A stretch of 17,458 nucleotides of DNA from Oscillospiraceae bacterium. GTDB taxonomy: Bacteria; Bacillota; Clostridia; Oscillospirales; Oscillospiraceae. The stretch covers positions 1-17,458 of the forward strand of contig JAISKU010000032.1 of assembly GCA_031261245.1 (NCBI GenBank). Direction: 5' to 3'. Both the position numbers and the translations under genes were made by a program. The notes under the pieces are model-generated. The model saw only the letters and a list, made by a program, of their open reading frames with translations, made no database searches and had not been told where the DNA came from. Positions 1 through 6,311 of the stretch are shown in pieces. Position 1 is the first letter of the stretch. Every line of letters starts with the position of its first letter.

Positions 1-83
1 GGCATCACAGTGACCTTCTCGCGGGGATTCTCACCCCATTCCGCACCGTCCGAGGACGGCAAGAGCAGCACATCTATTAATCT
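1..83 (-). ncRNA. Cobalamin riboswitch, 5' part, cut by the window edge
   Basis: Read on the minus strand, this leader carries hallmarks of the B12 (cobalamin) riboswitch. The core GGTGAGAATCC lies at 35-25 and is followed by CACTGTGATGCC at 12-1, matching the family pattern GGTGxxAATCC ... CACTGTxA. A GATGTGC segment near 77-71 fits the first conserved strand, and CCGTCC/GGACGG (59-54 and 51-46) forms a peripheral hairpin. A strong promoter sits immediately upstream. The 3' part, including the expression platform, lies beyond position 1, so the controlled gene is unseen. Such elements normally switch off corrinoid uptake, synthesis or B12-independent isoenzyme genes when adenosylcobalamin is plentiful. 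Family call is by eye, not by covariance model; the exact RNA 5' end is a guess from the promoter. Confidence 0.8.
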
Positions 84-89
84 GTGGGA

Positions 90-118
90 ATTATAACACG
101 TCGAAATATGAAATGCAA
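90..118 (-). promoter_or_regulatory. Promoter of the cobalamin riboswitch transcript
   Basis: On the minus strand a perfect -10 box TATAAT (95-90) is preceded by TG one base upstream, making an extended -10 element. A weak -35 TTGCAT (118-113) lies at a 17-base spacing. Initiation would fall near 83, just before the riboswitch. The -35 begins only about ten bases past the stop codon of the cyclophilin gene, and no terminator hairpin is visible between them, so some read-through from that gene into the riboswitch is likely. Confidence 0.65.
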
Positions 119-127
119 GAAGAATTT

Positions 128-721
128 TTATTTTATTTTTTCCATCGTTATCTCTATCGTCGGCGCACCGCCGCTCTTCGTTATCTCCTTAATCGTCTTG
201 ATTTTCACCGGCGACAGCGGCTTCCCGCCTTTCCCCTGCTCCGACAGATCCGTTTTCACCGCCGAAATCGCGTCCAACACATCAAGACCCTTCGTCACGC
301 GCCCGAACGCGGCGTAGTTGCCGTCGAGGAACGCGGCGTTGTCGTTCGTGATGAAGAACTGGCTCGACGCGGAGTCCGGCGCCTGAGAGCGCGCCATACT
401 TATCACCCCGCGCTCGTGGGAAATCGTATTCTGCGTCCAGCCGTTCGCGGCGAACTCCCCAAAAATGTTCTCATCGGAGCCGCCCATGCCCGTCCCCTGC
501 GGATCCCCGCCCTGAATCATGAACCCCGGCACGACGCGGTGGAACGTCAGCCCGTCGTAAAAGCCCGAGTTCACGAGCTTCAGGAAATTCGCGACCGTCA
601 CCGGCGCGGCGGCGGGATCAAGCTCGATTACAATCGTCCCGCTCCCCTTGCCCTTGCACGAGACGAGCGCCGCCGCGATTAGCGCGACGAGCAAAAGCGC
701 CGAAATGATTCTCTTTTTCAT
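128..721 (-). CDS. Lipoprotein cyclophilin-type peptidyl-prolyl cis-trans isomerase
   Basis: Predicted 197-residue extracytoplasmic foldase that isomerises Xaa-Pro bonds in proteins outside the membrane. Residues 1-21 form a lipoprotein signal (MKKR, a hydrophobic core, lipobox LVSC), with Cys22 as the expected lipidation site. The cyclophilin domain follows directly (about 28-195). Visible family motifs are FHR at 60-62, Q70 in FMIQGGDP, and SQFFI at 120-124. The loop position that is Trp in human CypA is Phe131 here (FLDGNYAAFG), as in many prokaryotic cyclophilins. The start at 721 was chosen over the upstream in-frame ATG at 784 because a GGAG ribosome binding site (735-732) lies ten bases upstream and the signal peptide begins there. 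The gene is monocistronic, divergent from the URO-D gene at 873, and lacks an obvious terminator of its own. Confidence 0.93.
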   Translation of the reverse strand: MKKRIISALLLVALIAAALVSCKGKGSGTIVIELDPAAAPVTVANFLKLVNSGFYDGLTFHRVVPGFMIQGGDPQGTGMGGSDENIFGEFAANGWTQNTISHERGVISMARSQAPDSASSQFFITNDNAAFLDGNYAAFGRVTKGLDVLDAISAVKTDLSEQGKGGKPLSPVKIKTIKEITKSGGAPTIEITMEKIK

Positions 722-751
722 AAAAAATATCTCCTTTTTCCTCTGCGTGTC

Positions 752-769
752 GTTTATGATAGCATAAAC
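752..769. repeat. Inverted repeat over the cyclophilin -10 box
   Basis: GTTTATG (752-758) and CATAAAC (763-769) are perfect 7-base arms around ATAG. The repeat covers the -10 of the minus-strand promoter, so a bound repressor would block it. It could also be a chance AT-rich palindrome. Confidence 0.45.
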
Positions 770-784
770 ATTTGAAAATGGCAA
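756..784 (-). promoter_or_regulatory. Promoter of the cyclophilin gene
   Basis: Minus-strand -35 TTGCCA (784-779, five of six consensus) and -10 TATCAT (761-756, five of six) are exactly 17 bases apart, with TG one base before the -10 (extended -10). The -10 lies inside the palindrome GTTTATG-N4-CATAAAC (752-769), which could be an operator. The leader would be about 25-30 bases long. Confidence 0.65.
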
Positions 785-809
785 GCGAAAAAACTATTCT
801 TCCGCTTGC
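781..809. repeat. Inverted repeat between divergent promoters
   Basis: GCAAGCG (781-787) and CGCTTGC (803-809) are perfect 7-base arms separated by 15 bases. One arm overlaps the -35 of the cyclophilin promoter (779-784) and the other the -35 of the URO-D promoter (806-811). This geometry suits a dimeric regulator controlling both genes. No matching regulator gene is next to it. Confidence 0.5.
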
Positions 810-834
810 AATCGCGGCCGAAAAATGATATTCT
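806..834 (+). promoter_or_regulatory. Promoter of URO-D family gene 1
   Basis: TTGCAA (806-811) and TATTCT (829-834) are 17 bases apart, each matching four of six consensus bases. TG one base before the -10 (826-827) makes it an extended -10 promoter, which offsets the imperfect hexamers. Transcription would start near 841, about 30 bases before the ATG at 873. Confidence 0.5.
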
Positions 835-872
835 TGGTACACATATACATCAATTTTACGGGAGGTTTTACA

Positions 873-1919
873 ATGGGGAAAAAAGAGCTGTTTCTGTCCG
901 TGCTGCATAACGAAAAGCCGACGCAATTCATGGGACACGCGTTTGACGCGTTTCCGCAGGAGGTCGTGTTCGGCCCCGGCGGCGCGGAGCTGCTTTTCCA
1001 CGCGGTCATCGACCCGATAAGCAACTGGGACATTCTCCAGTTTTCAGGTGAAAAATACAAGGACCTGTGGGGCGTGACCCACCGCTACATTCTCGGCGTT
1101 GACCCCGGCATAATCCCGCTCACCGACAACTCCAATCAGGTCATCAAGGACATGGAGCACTGGCGCGACTACGTGACGTTCCCCGAGATTCCGAAAGACC
1201 TCGACTGGTCATACGCCCAGGCTCAGTGCAAGGCGGCGCGTGAGCGCGGAGAGCTCATCATGATCCCGACGTTCCGCGGACTGTTTGAGCGTTTGCACAG
1301 CCTCCGCGCGTTTGAGAACGTCATGGAGGACTTGATGCTCTGCCCCGACGAGTGTGAGGAGTTCTTCGACGCGTACACTGACTGGAAGCTCGAGGTCGTC
1401 AAGCTGCTGTGCGACAACCTCGATTTCGACATGCTGCACTCGCACGACGACCTCGGCGCGAAGGAAAAGCTCTTCTTCTCGCCGAAAATCTTCCGCGAGA
1501 TGCTAAAGCCCCGCTACGAGAAGATTTACGGCTACGCGAAATCCCGCGGCGTGCTCGTACAGCACCACTGCGACTGTTACATCACGCCGTTCGCCGCCGA
1601 ATTCGCGGAGATGAACGTGGACATGTGGCAGGGCGCGCTCCCGACGAACGACATCGTGAAGATTCAAAAGGAGCTCGATGAGCGCGGCCTGAATCTGCTC
1701 ATGATGGGCGGGCTGGAGTCCGCGATCGTGGACAACGAATTCGCCACGGAGGAGGAGATTCGCGCCGAGGTGCGCCGCGCCATCGACACGTACGCCCCGG
1801 GCGGGCACTTCCTGCCCTGCATCGGCTCGATCAACTGCCTGTACGAGAAGAACGAGGTCATCGCCGTGGACGAGATGAACCGCTACGGCGCGGAGTGGGT
1901 CGCGAAGAACGCAAAATAA
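873..1919 (+). CDS. URO-D family protein 1 (MtaA/MtbA-like corrinoid methyltransferase homologue)
   Basis: A 348-residue cytosolic protein of the uroporphyrinogen decarboxylase fold. This member looks like the methyltransferase branch (MtaA, MtbA and relatives, which move methyl groups between corrinoid proteins and a thiol cofactor via zinc) rather than true heme-pathway HemE. A His-x-Cys motif is at H231/C233 in HHCDC, and a later Cys in FLPCIG (C316) could be the third zinc ligand. The start at 873 is supported by GGGAGG (860-865) seven bases upstream; the longer in-frame ATG at 825 has no such site and lies within the promoter. It is a single-gene unit with its own promoter and a terminator right after the stop. 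No corrinoid protein or substrate-specific methyltransferase is adjacent, so the substrate is unknown. Family assignment is firm, the methyltransferase role is inferred. Confidence 0.88.
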   Translation: MGKKELFLSVLHNEKPTQFMGHAFDAFPQEVVFGPGGAELLFHAVIDPISNWDILQFSGEKYKDLWGVTHRYILGVDPGIIPLTDNSNQVIKDMEHWRDYVTFPEIPKDLDWSYAQAQCKAARERGELIMIPTFRGLFERLHSLRAFENVMEDLMLCPDECEEFFDAYTDWKLEVVKLLCDNLDFDMLHSHDDLGAKEKLFFSPKIFREMLKPRYEKIYGYAKSRGVLVQHHCDCYITPFAAEFAEMNVDMWQGALPTNDIVKIQKELDERGLNLLMMGGLESAIVDNEFATEEEIRAEVRRAIDTYAPGGHFLPCIGSINCLYEKNEVIAVDEMNRYGAEWVAKNAK

Positions 1920-1934
1920 GCGCAAAACACAAAC

Positions 1935-1966
1935 AAAAAAGTCAACCCCAAAGGGTTGACTTTTTT
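1935..1966. terminator. Bidirectional rho-independent terminator
   Basis: GTCAACCC (1941-1948) and GGGTTGAC (1953-1960) pair perfectly around CAAA. A run of six A precedes and six T follow the stem, so it can end both URO-D gene 1 (plus) and the minus-strand unit that ends with the YgjP-like gene. The T run overlaps the TAA stop (1967-1965) of the latter. Confidence 0.92.
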
Positions 1967-2645
1967 ATACGCTCCAGTCCTCGCGCGCCAGCTTCTCCTG
2001 AAGCGGCTTGAGTCGCTTGTCCAGCGCGCGGTAGTCCGGCAGCACGCCGCCCACGACAGCCCAGAACCGCCCGGAGTGGTTGTGCTCCATTATGTGTGCG
2101 AGCTCGTGGACGACCACGTAGTCCACGATGTCCTCGTCCGCCATCACGAGCCTCCACGAGAAATTCAGGCTGTTCTTCGCGCTGCAGCTGCCCCACCGCG
2201 CCGTCGCGGAGTTTATGCGCACCGCGCTCGGCCGCACGTTCATCGCCGCCGCGAACGCACCCACCTTTTCCGTGATAATCCGCCGCGCCTCCGCCTTGTA
2301 CAAAAGCACGCACGCCTCCTTTATCCGCTTTGAGTTCAGCCCCGCCGGTATGCAGAACCGCCCGCCGTCCACGGCGGCGCGCCCCGCCGCCACAATCGGA
2401 AGCTGCCGCCCCAGAAACGTCACCGTGTCGCCGTAGCGCGGCGCGAACGCCTCGCGCTGCTCCCGCCGCGCGTCCTGTATCACTAAATGCTCGACAATCC
2501 ACGACTGCTTTGACTGCACAAACGCGTCAATCTCCGCCGTCGGGAGCTTCAGCGGCGCGCGCACCTCCACCGTCACCTCCGGCGTCACGCGCAGGGTCAT
2601 GGTCTTGCGATTTGAGCGTATTATCGTGTACTTGATTATCCCCAT
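1965..2645 (-). CDS. YgjP-like (DUF45) M48-type metal-dependent hydrolase
   Basis: A 226-residue protein of the YgjP/DUF45 family, a soluble relative of zinc metallopeptidases whose physiological substrate is poorly defined. The metal site is visible as HELAH (residues 180-184) followed by NHSGRFW, with H190 as likely third ligand and E181 as catalytic base. The family motif RWGSC is at 150-154, upstream of the metal site as usual. No signal peptide or membrane segment. Length is typical for the family. The ATG at 2645 starts two bases after the TAG of msrAB, with GGTGGA about eight bases upstream, so translation is probably coupled. It is the last gene of a four-gene unit that ends at the terminator at 1941-1960. 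Confidence 0.88.
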   Translation of the reverse strand: MGIIKYTIIRSNRKTMTLRVTPEVTVEVRAPLKLPTAEIDAFVQSKQSWIVEHLVIQDARREQREAFAPRYGDTVTFLGRQLPIVAAGRAAVDGGRFCIPAGLNSKRIKEACVLLYKAEARRIITEKVGAFAAAMNVRPSAVRINSATARWGSCSAKNSLNFSWRLVMADEDIVDYVVVHELAHIMEHNHSGRFWAVVGGVLPDYRALDKRLKPLQEKLAREDWSV

Positions 2646-2647
2646 GT

Positions 2648-3586
2648 CTATTCCACCAAGCTCCGCAGCGCGCCGTAGCCCTCGCGCTCCATGTCCTCCG
2701 CCGGCACAAACCTCAGCGCCGCGCTGTTTATGCAGTACCGCAGCCCGCCGAGCGCCTCCGGCCCGTCGTCAAAAACGTGTCCGAGATGCGCGCCCGATTT
2801 CGCGGAGCGCACCTCCGTCCGCTCTCGCCCGTAGGAGCCGTCGCGGAGCGTTTTCAGCGCCGCTGCGTCAATCGGCCGCGCGAACGCCGGCCAGCCGCAC
2901 CCCGACTCAAACTTGTCCGCCGAGACGAAAAGCGGCTCGCCGCTCACGATATCCACGTAAATCCCCGCCCTGAAGTTGTCGAAATACTCGTTCCTGAACG
3001 GCGGCTCCGTCGCGCCGTTCACCGCAACCTCGTACTGCATCGGCGTAAGCCTCCCGCGTAGCGCCCCGTCGCCCACCGTGCGCGGGCTCCCCGCGCGCCG
3101 CGCGTCCTCGAACTTCGCCGCCGGTATGTGGCAGTACCCGTTCGGATTCCTGTCCAGATACCCCTGATGGTACTCCTCCGCAGGAAAAAACTGCGCCAGC
3201 GGCGCGCACTCGATAGCGACGGGCGCGTCGAGGCTCTCGCCGAGCAGCACGAGCCACCCGCGTATAATCTCCTCGTCGTCCCCGTCCGTGTAGTATATTC
3301 CCGTGCGATACTGCGTCCCCGCGTCGCCGCCCTGCCGGTTCACCGACGTCGGGTCGATGACCTGCGCGTACAGGTCTAGAAGCCGCGTAAGCGGCAGCGC
3401 GCTCTCGTCGTAGACGACCTCGACCGTCTCCGCGTGTCCCGTGCCTCGCGTACACACGTCCTCATACGTCGGATTCTCCGTGCTCCCGTTCGCGTACCCG
3501 ACGGCGGTTTTCACCACGCCGGGTATCAGCGCGATATATTTCTCCACGCCCCAGAAGCACCCGCCCGCGAGGTAAATCTCCTTCAC
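2648..3586 (-). CDS. msrAB: Fused peptide methionine sulfoxide reductase MsrA-MsrB
   Basis: A 312-residue bifunctional repair enzyme that reduces both diastereomers of methionine sulfoxide in proteins. The MsrA domain (about 1-155) has the active site GGCFWG with nucleophile Cys10, the conserved HAE at 51-53 and the EEYHQGYL segment near 137-144. The MsrB domain (about 180-300) has SGCGWPAF with probable resolving Cys230 and catalytic Cys285 in RYCINS. The paired CxxC zinc motifs of zinc-type MsrB are absent, so this looks like the zinc-free form. No signal peptide, so cytosolic. The start is GTG at 3586, with AGGTGA a few bases upstream overlapping the stop of the nitroreductase gene, four bases away. 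The stop is TAG. The neighbouring nitroreductase suggests a redox-protection theme. Confidence 0.95.
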   Translation of the reverse strand: MKEIYLAGGCFWGVEKYIALIPGVVKTAVGYANGSTENPTYEDVCTRGTGHAETVEVVYDESALPLTRLLDLYAQVIDPTSVNRQGGDAGTQYRTGIYYTDGDDEEIIRGWLVLLGESLDAPVAIECAPLAQFFPAEEYHQGYLDRNPNGYCHIPAAKFEDARRAGSPRTVGDGALRGRLTPMQYEVAVNGATEPPFRNEYFDNFRAGIYVDIVSGEPLFVSADKFESGCGWPAFARPIDAAALKTLRDGSYGRERTEVRSAKSGAHLGHVFDDGPEALGGLRYCINSAALRFVPAEDMEREGYGALRSLVE

Positions 3587-3590
3587 GCGC

Positions 3591-4181
3591 TCACCTGATT
3601 ATCCTTATCGTGCCCGGCTTGCGCTCGGGAACCGCCGAGGGCTTCCCGATATATCCCACGGCCGCGGCGGAGCATATCGTGTGCTCCCTCGGAATCCCCA
3701 GCTCCGCCAGCATGTACTCACGCAGCGGCCTGTCGTCGCGCAGCCAGTGGAACGCGTTGATGTAGCAGCTCCCCAGCCCTATCGACTCCGCCGCGATAAA
3801 GATGTTCTCCAGCGCGAGGGCGCAGTCCGCCATCGCGTTCTCATAGCCCGGCCGGTTTGAGGCGATAATCAGCGTCGGCGCGCGGTGGAAGCAGTGAAAG
3901 TCCCCGCTCTTCTCCGCCATCGCCTTCGCGCCGTGCTTGCCCGGATAGTCGTCGTCCGGAACGTAGCGCAAAAACGCCTCGCGGGCGAGCTCGTCCAGCC
4001 GCGCCAGCACGTCGCCGTTCTGAATCGCCGTGAAAAGCCACGTCTGGTTGTTCCCGCCGCTCGGCGCCCATATCGCGGCCTCCAAAAGCGCGTCGAGCTT
4101 ATCCGCCTCGACCGCGCGCCCGGAGAACGCCCTTGTGCTCCGCCTCGCGCGGATACTGTCAAACACGTCGTTGTTTATCAT
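3591..4181 (-). CDS. Nitroreductase family FMN-dependent oxidoreductase
   Basis: A 196-residue flavoprotein of the nitroreductase family, which uses NAD(P)H and FMN to reduce nitro, quinone or other electron-poor compounds. The N-terminal FMN-phosphate motif RARRSTR is at 11-17 and the second FMN-contact segment APSGGNNQTW is at 39-48. The middle segment with SIGLGSCYIN and the C-terminal VGYIGKP are typical of the fold, which works as a homodimer. Length is normal for the short class. The start at 4181 follows a GGGAGG site about seven bases upstream. It is 22 bases after URO-D gene 2 and four bases before msrAB, so it is in the same transcript. The natural substrate cannot be read from the sequence. 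Confidence 0.92.
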   Translation of the reverse strand: MINNDVFDSIRARRSTRAFSGRAVEADKLDALLEAAIWAPSGGNNQTWLFTAIQNGDVLARLDELAREAFLRYVPDDDYPGKHGAKAMAEKSGDFHCFHRAPTLIIASNRPGYENAMADCALALENIFIAAESIGLGSCYINAFHWLRDDRPLREYMLAELGIPREHTICSAAAVGYIGKPSAVPERKPGTIRIIR

Positions 4182-4203
4182 GCCCCAAACCTCCCGAATC
4201 GCG

Positions 4204-5202
4204 TCAGTGCGTCTTGTAATAGTCGCGCACGTTGCTGAAAAAGTAGTCGTTTATCAGCTTGCCCTTGCGCTGCACGCGCTCGTCGTCCGGCTTTCCGGCC
4301 GCCATGACGAAGAACATGAACCCGCCGCCGGGCGCGAACGTGTCCACATACTCGTCTATCGCCGCGATAAGCTCGTCGTCGGACGCGTCCGGCTGACACG
4401 CGCGCGCGCGTGTGTCCCACCCGCCCTCGAGGGCGAGCTTGCCGACGTATTTCTTCTTAATCGCCCGCAGATCGTTCGTTATCTCCGCCGGATTCCACCC
4501 CGTAATCCCGATGTCTATCCAGTCGTCGATGAAGCTCTCGCTGCGCCCGCAGTCGTGCTTCTCGAGCAGACACCCGCTCTCGAGGGCGAGGTCGGCGTGC
4601 TTCTTGTGGAACGGCTTGATAAGCCTCTTGTACATGTCCACGGAGAAGAACGGCGCCGCCGCGGCCGCGCAGTCGTCCGCAATCATGTACACGTCCGGCT
4701 TGCCGTACTGCAACTGGTACTTCAGAATCTTGACGTAGTATTCCGACACGTACTCCAGAAGCGCGTACACCTCCTCCGGCTCCTCGTACATCGCCATAAG
4801 CGCCTCGGTGAAGCCCATGAAGCTCACAAGCGTCTGGAAGTAGTCCCCGCCGCCGAAGGAGACGAGCAGATTCTCCCTGTCCTTGCCCTCCACGACCTTT
4901 TTGTAGTGCTTCTCAAAGTCCACGTCGCTCACGTCCGGGTTCTTTATCACGTCGCGCCACTTCGTGATATCGTGCAGGATGAAGTTGTTCGGCTCCGGAA
5001 TCGCCCCGAAATTCGTCTCCGCCTGCCCGACGAACTTCACCTTCCACGGGGAGTACGCGACGCCCGTCGGCGCGTTGATCGGCGTCGTGAACGCGTCCCC
5101 CGCGAGCGAGCCTAGACTGAACGCGGACTCAAAAAAGGACGGCACGAATTCCGGTATCTCCCCACGGAGCATTCTTAGGTAGTTTTCACGTAATGTCAGC
5201 AT
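4204..5202 (-). CDS. URO-D family protein 2 (corrinoid methyltransferase-like)
   Basis: A 332-residue URO-D-fold protein, distant from URO-D protein 1 in this window. The His-x-Cys zinc motif is present as H216/C218 in EKHDCG. The matching C-terminal region after APGGGF (about 290-305) has no cysteine, whereas protein 1 has Cys316 there, so the usual third zinc ligand seems missing or replaced. Conserved fold segments include the Asp pair in MIADDCA (173-179) and ITGWNP (233-238). The start at 5202 follows an almost ideal ribosome binding site AAGGAGG (5218-5212). It is the first gene of a four-gene unit with nitroreductase, msrAB and the YgjP-like gene. It could be a methyltransferase with altered metal site or an enzyme of another activity; the family call is firm. 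Confidence 0.87.
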   Translation of the reverse strand: MLTLRENYLRMLRGEIPEFVPSFFESAFSLGSLAGDAFTTPINAPTGVAYSPWKVKFVGQAETNFGAIPEPNNFILHDITKWRDVIKNPDVSDVDFEKHYKKVVEGKDRENLLVSFGGGDYFQTLVSFMGFTEALMAMYEEPEEVYALLEYVSEYYVKILKYQLQYGKPDVYMIADDCAAAAAPFFSVDMYKRLIKPFHKKHADLALESGCLLEKHDCGRSESFIDDWIDIGITGWNPAEITNDLRAIKKKYVGKLALEGGWDTRARACQPDASDDELIAAIDEYVDTFAPGGGFMFFVMAAGKPDDERVQRKGKLINDYFFSNVRDYYKTH

Positions 5203-5228
5203 TTTTTCTCTCCTCCTTTATGCAAAAT

Positions 5229-5257
5229 ATAGTAGCACGAACAAACCCCAAAATCAA
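5229..5257 (-). promoter_or_regulatory. Promoter of the URO-D2-nitroreductase-msrAB unit
   Basis: Minus-strand TTGATT (5257-5252) and TACTAT (5234-5229) are 17 bases apart, with TG one base before the -10 (extended -10). Each hexamer matches four of six consensus bases. The ribosome binding site begins about ten bases downstream, so the leader is very short. It lies directly downstream of the terminator of the ABC transporter unit, confirming a separate transcript. Confidence 0.55.
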
Positions 5258-5268
5258 CAGTATTCCCG

Positions 5269-5302
5269 AAAAAATTAACCGGGAGACTCTCGCCTCCCGG
5301 TT
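5269..5302 (-). terminator. Rho-independent terminator of the aconitase X/ABC unit
   Basis: CTCCCGGTT (5294-5302) and AACCGGGAG (5277-5285) form a perfect 9-base-pair stem around an 8-base loop. On the minus strand the stem is followed by AATTTTTTC. It begins seven bases after the stop of the last permease gene. Confidence 0.88.
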
Positions 5303-5308
5303 TTTTTC

Positions 5309-6298
5309 TCACGCCACCGTGTTCGTTATCCGCTTTTCATTCAGCACGTCGAGCGTCAGCGCGAACAGCAGCAGCAGCCCCGAGGCGACGTTCTGCCAGT
5401 GCGGACTCACCCCGATGACCGTAAGCCCGTTTGAGAACGTGCTTAGTATCAGCAGACCCACGAACGCGCCCGCCATACCCCCGCTTCCCCCGCCGAACGA
5501 TATCCCGCCGAGCACCGCCGCCGTAATCCCCTGAAACCTCTGCGCGCTTATGCCCGTGATGCTCGCCGACTGCAACCGCGAGACGAGCGTAATACCCGCC
5601 AGCGCGGAGAAAAACCCGCACGTCGAGAAGAGAATGTACGACATCTTCTTCGGATTCACCCCCGCGAGCATCGCGGCCGTCGGATTCCCGCCCACGAGGT
5701 AGATATTTCGCCCGAACTCCGTCTTGTGCAAAATAATCCCTATCACCACCATCGCGGCGAACGCGACGAGCGCGGACACCGGAACGTAGTCGAAAAGCAT
5801 ACCCTTTCCGTAGTATTTCAGCACGGGATTGCTCACGTCAATCGTCTTTTTGTTCGCGATCAGGTATATAAACCCCGTCATAACTGACGACGTGGCGAGC
5901 GTCGCGATAAACGGCGCGATATCCATCGAGTTGACGACAAGCGCGTTTATAAACCCTATCACCGCGCCGAGCACTATCGTCACCACAAGCGCCGGAATAA
6001 GCGGAAACCCCGCGCGCAGGATATACGCCAGAAACATTCCGCAGAGCGTCCCGCTCGCCCCCGTGGACAGGTCGAGCTTGCCTGAGATCATAAGCAGCGC
6101 CACGCCCTCCGTGAGAAACGCGGAAATCGCCATGGAGCTGAGAATATTCACAAGATTCTTGGGCTTGATGAAAATGCCCTTGGAGATAATCGCGAACGCG
6201 GCGGAGAGCAGAATGAACAGCAGTATCATCGCCGCGGTCTTTGAGACAATAAACCTCTTCAACGCCGTAAGCGTCCGTTTCTGTGTTGTTCCCGACAT
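5309..6298 (-). CDS. Sugar-type ABC transporter permease 2 (RbsC/BPD_transp_2 family)
   Basis: A 329-residue polytopic membrane protein of the RbsC/MglC/LsrC-type permease family, which forms the channel of importers for sugars and related polar molecules. Several hydrophobic helices are evident (for example 21-40, 55-72, 101-124, 172-190, 276-312). Family landmarks are ISGKLDLSTGA at 71-81, FGRNIYLVGGN at 195-205 and AVLGGISFGGGSGG at 261-274. The ATG at 6298 was chosen over an upstream one at 6400 because that region is inside the ATPase gene; a GAGGGGGG stretch lies about eight bases upstream. It begins 13 bases after the ATPase gene. It clearly differs from the other permease of the unit, so the two may form a heterodimer, as in LsrC/LsrD. 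Last gene before the terminator. Confidence 0.92.
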   Translation of the reverse strand: MSGTTQKRTLTALKRFIVSKTAAMILLFILLSAAFAIISKGIFIKPKNLVNILSSMAISAFLTEGVALLMISGKLDLSTGASGTLCGMFLAYILRAGFPLIPALVVTIVLGAVIGFINALVVNSMDIAPFIATLATSSVMTGFIYLIANKKTIDVSNPVLKYYGKGMLFDYVPVSALVAFAAMVVIGIILHKTEFGRNIYLVGGNPTAAMLAGVNPKKMSYILFSTCGFFSALAGITLVSRLQSASITGISAQRFQGITAAVLGGISFGGGSGGMAGAFVGLLILSTFSNGLTVIGVSPHWQNVASGLLLLFALTLDVLNEKRITNTVA

Positions 6299-6311
6299 CT
6301 TCCGTCCCCCC

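Noticed and set aside
1..96. Open plus-strand frame running in from the left edge to TAA at 94-96
   Set aside because: It is antisense to the cobalamin riboswitch signature and its product resembles no family; the RNA explanation accounts for the sequence.
825..872. Longer start for URO-D gene 1
   Set aside because: The upstream ATG falls in the -10 region of the promoter and lacks a ribosome binding site; GGGAGG fits the ATG at 873.
873..1919. True uroporphyrinogen decarboxylase (hemE)
   Set aside because: The His-x-Cys and C-terminal Cys motifs point to the zinc methyltransferase branch, and no heme biosynthesis gene is adjacent.
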